This document shows, one piece after another, positions 57,801 through 64,000 of a stretch of DNA of 64,000 nucleotides. The notes below the pieces were generated by a model. It saw nothing but the letters and a program-made list of their open reading frames with translations, did no database searches and was not told the origin of the DNA. The DNA is from Siphonodentalium dalli (taxonomy: Eukaryota > Mollusca > Scaphopoda > Gadilida > Siphonodentaliidae): NCBI GenBank assembly GCA_032622095.1, contig CP136064.1, positions 215,340,205 through 215,404,204 on the forward strand, read 5' to 3'. Position 1 is the stretch's first letter, and the number at the start of each line of letters is the position of its first letter. A program made the translations under genes and the position numbers.

Positions 57801-58416
57801 AATTTATAAACTTGCCTTATCCATGGCCGATGAAACATCATTTGCGTCCCCATGGTTTAAATCGATAAAACAAATTCTAAATGAAGCAGGCATGTCTTTT
57901 ATTTGGAGCATTCAGAATCGCGGAATCGACGAGAAACGATTAATAAAGGATTTGAAAAATAAAATGAGGGATCAGTTCGTTCAGAACTGGCATTCATCGA
58001 TGACATCATCTTGTAAAGGCAATACTTATAAATCTTTCAAACACGGTTTCTGTGAAGAATCATATATTTTTCACGGATCAGATACTAATATAGTTACTCT
58101 AGCTCGATTTAGAACAGCCAATCATGTTTTACCAATCGAAATTGGGCGCTGGAATAAAACACCGTTATCGGAGAGAACGTGCACTTTATGTGAAACAAAT
58201 ATTGTCGGTGACGAGTATCACTTTATACTTGAGTGTCCCTCTCTATCACAAGAACGGAAACTATACATAAAACATGCATATTGGAAGTATCCCAATCGTC
58301 GCAAACTGTCCATTCTTCTCTCAAATAGAAAGCCAAGTATTATACGCAACCTTTGTAGATTCATACACATTATACATAAAAGAGCGAGTTGCTCTCCTGG
58401 TTCATCTGACCCTTAA
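54832..58416 (+). CDS. LINE ORF2: APE endonuclease and reverse transcriptase
   Basis: Open from just after the ORF1 TAG to TAA at 58414-58416. The first ATG in frame (55030) lies downstream of the catalytic Asn of LNVCGL (54952-54954), so initiation is unusual. Counting from the GTG at 54955 as residue 1: the APE endonuclease occupies 1-265 (MET with Glu27, LTGDFNAR 136-143, SDAH 254-257); RT runs about 500-830 (YRGITISSCLGKLF, QSGFRKGYSTVD, FIDFEKAFD 642-650, GLKQGDNLSPFLF, YADD 753-756); a C-terminal CCHC-type knuckle lies at 1076-1094 (C-x2-C-x9-H-x4-C). The catalytic residues look intact. The ORF1 type and the RT motifs suggest the L1/Tx1 or Nimb/I groups; the clade is not resolved. The product would nick target DNA and copy the element RNA in place. 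Confidence 0.92.
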   Translation, partial: DIPGEKCLGSCASAPKGQGNNSIFHRVQNRCTDELSVLTLNVCGLAKRLDCPEFVELCILYDVLCFMETLTDDCDNLSLPGYTFSFKNRTKVSRRKSGGITIAYRNNLADKISVVHSSCKFVHWVNISKDIFDGKSDVLVGAVYIPPEKSRYSSKEAFNELDCEVISRKLDYDNLILTGDFNARTSNTQDFYDFSENDFHQVHDLIQPDLRTLADNGMSICRSSKDKITNTFGRLLINICRNNEIYMLNGRTDSDMDIGKLTCKESSVVDYTICSPQCLNLVRGFEIQDHSLLYSDAHCSLSLRLWKGKLTPLLEVNDPTCNNLTNQSKPKSWVPEKTAEFVGNIEEVDIKQINEQLEAMRNNSSTCNSISELVTSLSGVMIDAAKKTFGSKYVRKIQRPETTTQRTSCRVWFTDECRNVRKAYKKAKRIYAKTPNENTKLGLRQAEREYKRVINRAKREYESNLQIQMESIRNTDTRTFWKTIKGNRGHSNTSLDIDILVEHFRKLNSQLPDGSTLVTENKVDLDATGTRMLNIPITNEEILYCIGKLQNNKASSQDGIINEYIKASVPKLLPVYTHLFNIIFDSGLIPDSWRTGSIIPIYKNKGKKDDPSNYRGITISSCLGKLFTSILNRRLTNFSDSCGVIHENQSGFRKGYSTVDNVFVIQTLMDLCKFKKKKLFCAFIDFEKAFDTVRRDYLWYKLALNNIGGKMYNIIVDMYKDIKSRVVCNGEISDPFPSMIGLKQGDNLSPFLFCLYVNDLTDFLASTDIVGVESISRECEDRLDRYMKLFIILYADDTVLFSDSADDLQRQLSYFEDYCSTWALRVNVAKTKIICFSKGRLPRHLLFRLNGNEIEVVKTFSYLGILFSRSGSFTITKKDLSMKAKKAMYEIIKIARTHKLTISTQLKLFDTLVAPILFYGCEVWGVGDNSIIEGIHLKFCKMVLGLKTSTPSYMVYGELGRYPMHIDINLKIMKFWTKLVTNSENQLSGKIYKLALSMADETSFASPWFKSIKQILNEAGMSFIWSIQNRGIDEKRLIKDLKNKMRDQFVQNWHSSMTSSCKGNTYKSFKHGFCEESYIFHGSDTNIVTLARFRTANHVLPIEIGRWNKTPLSERTCTLCETNIVGDEYHFILECPSLSQERKLYIKHAYWKYPNRRKLSILLSNRKPSIIRNLCRFIHIIHKRASCSPGSSDP

Positions 58417-59059
58417 AGTTATCACAACCATCGTCATTGCGACCTTGTTTGTTTGTTTATGTATTTATATATGTAATACCATGTATATTCTTAATACCAT
58501 TGTACTATGGTGAAAGAATTAAATGATACTCACTGTTAGAACTGTTTTCTAAAATAACTATAAATGCCCACTCCAACCCACTTGTAATGTGTAGTGTTTA
58601 CACTAACCCGATGACGGTATTTCAGCGATGAATTGGATGAGATCAACTATACAAGCGCCAGCCTATAATATACGACAGAGCGAGCTGGTATATTTACTGG
58701 TATATATCCGCCGTTCGGGTCATATTAGTTTATCGCAAATTGAACATTATCATTCTCAGATTCTGTTTGATCACCATACCGGAGTGATTCACATCACTTT
58801 AAATCTGAACATGTCAATTTACAGGATGTAACTTGTGTGTTATCTGTGTAAGAACTTAGGTTTATTACGTAAGCCTGATGCTGGGGCGCAAATCCTGCCG
58901 AAGTGCACCGGAATGTGTCAGATGTCACAGTAAGGGTATTGTTGCCATCAATGTCTCTGGAGATATGATTTAGTTTCCGAATGTCAAGTTGGTGGAAGAA
59001 TAATTGGGAGGTTTAAATTGATTATATCAAATAGAGCAGAGATTGTTGACATGCAGTGG
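58417..59059. other. LINE 3' end and gene-free sequence
   Basis: The LINE 3' UTR probably ends within about 150 bp of the stop codon, near GAATTAAATGATAC (58516-58530); no poly-A or clear target duplication was found. The rest has no feature. Confidence 0.4.
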
Positions 59060-59330
59060 AGTGGCTCTCTCGTCACAACCCCCCCCCCCAACTTTGGCTA
59101 AATTGTTCAAAGGTTGAAAATGCAATGTCGTCACAAGATTAATTGGAAATTTCATTCCAACAGTATACAGTTGATGTTGTGATATAGTTTTATATCCCAG
59201 CGAATATATCGTGTGAAATATGCTATTTTACACTAAAAGTTGAATATTTTTCTACTTTCGATTAAATATATGGACTAAATAGGCTATCAGTTGGAAAATT
59301 GCAACCAACAATATATGATATAAATTAACA
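59060..59330. repeat. Fragment of the GGAAATTTC/CAACTTTGG dispersed family
   Basis: CCCCCCCCCAACTTTGGCTA AA, TTAATTGGAAATTTCATTCC and CAGTTGGAAAATTGCAACC match the families at 20.1 and 51 kb. Confidence 0.6.
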
Positions 59331-59667
59331 TCACTTTTCGTTTTGTTTCGCTCAAACCATATTGAAAACAAAATGTGACATACAAAAAATATATAAAGTT
59401 ATTTTTTTTTATTGAAAACAAAATCAATTATCGGTGTCCTTCTAAAACGTAGCAACTATATTAAATGGATGAAAAATCAATATAAAATATGGTAGTGTTT
59501 TTCAGCTTCCGCAAACAATGACATGGAACTTCACATCTTTAATCCAGTCACAAAATTTCTACCTTACCTGCTGTCAGAATAACAGGCTCAGTTTTAAAAT
59601 TCATGGACGATAGCTCCATGGAAGGATCCACATTGGATATACAGCCCACAAATTAAGTCCCACTTAA

Positions 59668-60104
59668 AGGGGTACTGTACGCCATTTTCATTAAATTTCC
59701 GGCGACAACAACGATCTAATATCGATAATATATAGAAACATAAGTAATTTGAGTCGAAGATGTATTCTGTAAACGCTCAGGTTAATAGGCTATCTTAAAA
59801 TTTAATAATTTAAAAGTTAATAATTTGATATAAATTGAATTTATGACTGGAGCCATAAAATGGCGTCAATTAAATTACGAATTACCGTAATCAAAAACAG
59901 TAATTGAGGGATACTGGATTTTAAACCGATCGCACATACGATCGCTTAAAATATTATGATGATACGCCTTGCACTCCGGTAAATTTGTCATCCGTAACAT
60001 GACTTCGTACTCAACATGCTTTCAAATAATGGAAAAATTGTTACCTTATTCTCCGACTCGGATACTATAGAAACCAACAACAACATTTGGCGTACAGTAC
60101 CCCT
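59668..60104. mobile_element. TTAA MITE, family AGGGGTACTGTAC, copy 2
   Basis: The 437-bp element has ends AGGGGTACTGTACGCC and GGCGTACAGTACCCCT and flanks TTAA (59664-59667, 60105-60108). Internal sequence (CGATCTAATAT, GAGTCGAAGATGTATTCTGT) matches the 24870 copy. Confidence 0.9.
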
Positions 60105-60475
60105 TTAATTTCAAATGCCCAGATAACATTATACACTGTGGCCTAGAACTAGAAGTGTCCACCGCGTGATAAGATCATAAGAGATTCTCAGATTCATTCC
60201 AAAACTTCCCCCGTTGTCAACCCAGAATGCATCATAATTCAAACTAAGAGATAGTTATTTCCCTTCCATTGAGAATATATTTTACAGTACATTCTGGATC
60301 AAAATTAAGTACAGAACACACATCGGTCCCTTGACAAAAACAACATGTTCCCAGTTTATTTGACTGGATCAGTTGATAATACATTGTTTTGGAGCTTCCT
60401 CTTTTAAATGGTATATAATATGGAATATTATGTATATATGTGATCTGGGGATTCGAAAATTAATGGGCTTTTAAC
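60105..60475 (+). mobile_element. Degenerate AGGCCCACTTAAT MITE abutting the previous one
   Basis: The left end is eroded (ATTTCAAATGCCCAGATAACAT); the right end reads ATTCGAAAATTAATGGGCTT TTAA. The internal landmark ATTCCAAAACTTCCCCCGTT GTCAACCCAGAATGCAT matches the family. Confidence 0.75.
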
Positions 60476-61003
60476 GACACAAGCTTTCGATATTTGATAG
60501 AGGACATTGGAATGGTGAAAGTTTGTTTCTTTGAATTATAACAATTCATAACAATATGAACCATCATCATTTCAAATGATACAGTTAAAGTCCATATACT
60601 AGTATTCAGCATAAAAGTCCCAACAATGTATTCCTTTCCTGAGACTCCACTGAGCTGTTCTGTAGTCAACAGTTTGTAATTCTACTGGTAGAACCAGATT
60701 GTCATCGCTATATTTAAAACGACCTTGCCTCAATTGCTGAATGTGGATTTCAACAAAGATGAATTCCTGTGAAAGTAAACCAAAGACCACAACCATAAAA
60801 TAGCCTGGTTTACTAACATTTGGGTTGAAAAAAAGAAGATGCAGGAGAGAAAAAAAAAATTAAATTATGTATCACCACCACAACAACTGATAAATAACAT
60901 AATAGTCCATGAATTTCACAAGAATTTGAATGAAAGTTTTACTCAAATTATAAAATAAATTGAGGAACTTCTTCCCATAACATAATGGGGAAAAATTAAA
61001 AGT
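60476..61003. other. No recognisable gene
   Basis: Two overlapping minus-strand ORFs of 65-69 codons have no motif. An A-rich tract lies near 60850. Confidence 0.4.
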
Positions 61004-62496
61004 AACGAGAGGCCGATCACGATCGGCAGATGTTTAACCCATCCCTTGGCGATAGTAAATTGTTATGATCAGAATCATAATCTTTTAATGTTGAATTATA
61101 GAGTATACTGTTATGATCTAAAGTAGTATATGACAAATGTACATAATAACCAGTAATAACACAAATTATTGGAATGTATGAGTCAATATAGAAGGGTTAA
61201 TATAACATCTAAACTCTAGAGCCTGTCACCACTATCATAGTGTAAGCAGTTCTATTCATGTTGTTGCAAATTGCCATGTGAGATATCAAAATATTATAAT
61301 TATTTATTTAATGGAAAAGGTTAAAAGACATGGAATGGGTAAAAGGGGTTAAATCACCTATCTCTGCCCTGTTTGATCCAATGTAGTCCCATCATCCAAG
61401 GACTTAGAGAGCTCCATTGGTCTAGTTAAATAAATTCACATGGCTAAGTTGTGGTTAAAAAGATAGCTAAATCAATTTATCCAATAATTCACTAATCTGT
61501 GTCTCTTATACAGAGCTAACATATGAGGGCTACCCGGTATAAATAACTCTCAAAGCAATAAACTATATTGTCTTTTATCTTGCTCACAGAGAAGCAGGTA
61601 TTCATTAATTGTAAGTTACTTGGGTTATAATCTGGATAATTCTTAGTTTAAAAAGGGCCATATCTCTGGTATAACAAATTGGATCTAACCCATATTCAAA
61701 CTCGTTCTGTATTTTGAGTTGAGAAACTCACATACCAAATTTGGTTCCTATCAGATGAAAAATGGTTGATTTATCGAAGTACATGTATGTGTGAATTATA
61801 GGTCAAAGGACCATAACTCCATTAAAAAAAATCCGATCAAACCCATATTCGAACTCAATCTGTATGTTGGTCTGAGAAACTCATACACCAAATTTGGTTC
61901 CAATCAGATAAAAAATGTTTGAGTTATGGCAGAATTAATGAATTCTAAGTCGAAAAAGGGCCATAACTCCGTAAAAAAAACTCGGATCAAACCCATATTC
62001 GAACTCGATCTGTATTTTGGGCTGAGAAACTCACATACCAAATTTGGTTCCGATCAGATAAAAAAATGTTTGAGTTATGGCAGAATTCATGAATTCTAAG
62101 TCGAAAAAGGGCCATAACTCCGTAAAAAAAAGTCGGATCAAACCCATATTCGAACTCGATCTGTATTTTGGGCCGAGAAACTCACATACCAAATTTGGTT
62201 CCGATCAGATAAAAAATGTTTGAGTTATGGCAGAATGCGTGAATTCTAAGTCGAAAAAGGGCCATAACTCTGTACAAAAAAGTCGGATCAAACCCATATT
62301 CGAACTCGATCTGTATTTTGGGCTGAAAACCCCATATACAATATTTGGTTTTGATCAGGTAAAAAATGTTTGAGTTATCGCATTACACGTAAAGTGTCTA
62401 CAGACGGACGGACAGACGGACGGACGGACGGACGAACGACGAGTGGTCAATCCGGACAACGACACTATGTTTACCATACATGGTATGGGTAAACAT
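61004..62496 (+). mobile_element. Helitron-like tandem-core element, copy with about five core units
   Basis: The left end AACGAGAGGCCGATCACGAT CGGCAGATG leads to five tandem units of about 150 bp from about 61660 (GGCCATAACTCCGTAAAAAA, GATCAAACCCATATTCGAAC, CCAAATTTGGTTCCGATCAG). These are followed by CGGACGGACGGACGGACGAA and the right-end hairpin TTTACCATACATGGTATGGG TAAACAT. The middle core units are almost identical, showing recent unit amplification. Confidence 0.85.
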
Positions 62497-62544
62497 AAAA
62501 AGGTTTAATTTATTTTTTTACAACATTGAGGAAAATGTTGTAGG

Positions 62545-62815
62545 ATGCACTGGCTTACAAAGTCAAGGTAAATATTATTAGGCCAATGTATTCTCTTATA
62601 TATGAAAGGCTCCCTATGGTAGACTCGCATGTATAAGAGAATGCATTGGCACAGGGTTCCTTCCATGAATGGAGCTTCCAGGAATTTTGCAAAAACCCTG
62701 TGCCAATGCATTCTCTTATACATGCGAGTCTACCATAGGGAGCCTTTCATATATAAGAGAATACATGTACATTGGCCTAATAATATTTACCTTGACTTTG
62801 TAAGCCAGTGCATTC
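62545..62815. repeat. Long near-perfect inverted repeat, about 115-bp arms
   Basis: GATGCACTGGCTTACAAAGT .. ATTGGCACAGGGTT is inverted as AACCCTGTGCCAATGCATTC .. GTAAGCCAGTGCATT after a spacer of about 31 bp, with only a short insertion in the right arm. TATAAGAGAATGCA(C/T)TGGCAC within it also occurs at 17656, 45959 and 62877, so it derives from the 5' region of the Helitron-like family. Confidence 0.9.
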
Positions 62816-63196
62816 TCTTATATACCGGTACATGAGTCTCCCTACAAGTGGACTTCTTATTGGAGACTCACATCATATATAAGAGAATGCACTGGCACGG
62901 GATCCTTTATTGCTCCACCAGGCAACTCCCATCATGAAAGGGTTAACTCCCAGTAGAAAATGGTTAGAACAATTCGAACTACATGTACATGTAAAACTTG
63001 GGATAAATAATGTAATTCAGAATGATTTTATAGAGTAGATGATTTATTCAAGAAGTCAATAAGAATAAAAACGACTTAAGGCACAAGACGCAAATATTTA
63101 TATAAATAATTCAAAAGCTTTATAGACGAAACAATACTAAAACAAGTAATGCTCGAGGCCTCTCAAATAAACACGCAAATGAAAATGGGCAAATTA
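62816..63196. other. No gene; one more copy of the TATAAGAGAATGCACTGG motif
   Basis: The motif recurs near 62877-62900, next to GGAGACTCACATC. Nothing else was identified. Confidence 0.45.
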
Positions 63197-63293
63197 CAGT
63201 AATGCCCTAAATAAGCCATATTTCCGACTAAATCCTGAAAAGTTACCAATAATTCTGCTGTGGTTAAGGAGTCGATTATTTAGGGCATTACTG
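63197..63293. mobile_element. Shortened Tc1/mariner-like hairpin MITE
   Basis: CAGTAATGCCCTAAATAAGC .. TTATTTAGGGCATTACTG with TA on both sides. Compared with 30781-30991, most of the left arm and the loop have been deleted, leaving 97 bp. Confidence 0.85.
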
Positions 63294-63295
63294 TA

Positions 63296-64000
63296 CTCCA
63301 TGGGAAATACGTGTATATTGAATATATCCTGGTAGAAATGCCACATAGCTGCCATCTCAATATTCAGGCCACACATACCATACTCTTGTCTGAATTGGTA
63401 GAGCTCTCACCGTCTCACGTTGACAAAAGTAGAGAAACATTGCATGATCGAAAGTTGTTCAACATATTATACGGACAGTCGGAGTATACATGTATGATGT
63501 ACCGGTATACATGTACCACAGCTTTGAATTGTCTCATCAAAATCCACAAATAAAGACATGTAGTGATGTACTCATCCCTTCTATAATATACCATGCAAAC
63601 TGCAATGTACAGACCATTATTAATGTTAAATGGATGGGTATGTAGGCTTTATTGGTGGATATTTACCAACAAGTGCATGTGGTTTATACAGACGGAAACA
63701 ACGTGGAGAAAGGATTCCTCAATGTGTATATATCTCACTGAATAAGAAAAACGAATCAATTATTACATGTGTTCATATTTATCTTTTCTTTTTATATGTC
63801 AATACATATCAGTTGAATTGAATCGAATTAGAACATTCAATTTAATGGTAGAGAATAGATTCAGTCAGATTGATCTACTTACACACAGTGTGTACAATAA
63901 ATGTATTGATTGTGCTCACAGCCTACATTATACATGCGGGATAAATTTATTGATTTAATATGGCCACACACTGTCTGCGATTTGTCTGCTAAATCATAAG
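63296..64000. other. No recognisable feature
   Basis: AT-rich sequence with short unsupported ORFs up to the window end. Confidence 0.45.

Overview
This window looks like nuclear DNA of a marine invertebrate, most likely a mollusc or another lophotrochozoan. It is AT-rich, contains no host gene I can recognise, and consists mostly of transposable elements, their non-autonomous derivatives and satellite arrays. Split genes with GT..AG introns, an APE-type LINE, terminal-inverted-repeat elements with TTAA or TA target sites, and tandem-core elements with hairpin ends (like the 'pearl'/CvA and Helentron-like elements known from bivalves) all point to an animal. The phylum is an inference, not something the sequence proves.

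Layout. 0-5 kb: diverged satellites (units of about 735 and 195 bp), with a hairpin MITE inside the second, and a GC-rich foldback. 5.1-9.7 kb: one 4.5-kb inverted repeat with arms of about 2 kb. 10-17 kb: MITEs, a hairpin-ended Helitron-like fragment, short duplications and a Tc1/mariner-like MITE turned into a three-copy tandem array. 17.5-22.3 kb: two copies, in opposite orientation, of a Helitron-like tandem-core element; the first carries a 5'-truncated LINE. 22.4-26 kb: more MITEs and palindromes. 26.18-31.72 kb: a DNA transposon with about 40-bp terminal inverted repeats and an AT target duplication. It encodes a spliced SWIM-YqaJ-PHD protein on the plus strand and a surviving C-terminal piece of a DDE transposase on the minus strand, the gene pair expected of the ISL2EU (IS4EU) superfamily. 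33-49 kb: three arrays of one roughly 160-bp tandem repeat family, MITEs nested in MITEs, and Helitron-like elements nested in each other. 50-53 kb: minisatellites and MITEs. 53.7-58.4 kb: a nearly intact two-ORF LINE whose ORF1 and ORF2 share a frame and are separated by one TAG. 59-64 kb: MITEs, another Helitron-like copy and a palindrome with arms of about 115 bp.

How the parts relate. Two elements encode mobility functions: the ISL2EU-like transposon (nuclease present, transposase mostly lost) and the LINE (endonuclease, reverse transcriptase and nucleic-acid-binding ORF1 present). Everything else is non-coding and would depend on proteins supplied elsewhere. Three MITE families share TTAA targets and AGG-starting ends, and three tandem-core families share the plan core repeats + GGAC microsatellite + terminal hairpin. 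Nesting gives relative ages in several places. No tRNA, rRNA or CRISPR array was recognised.
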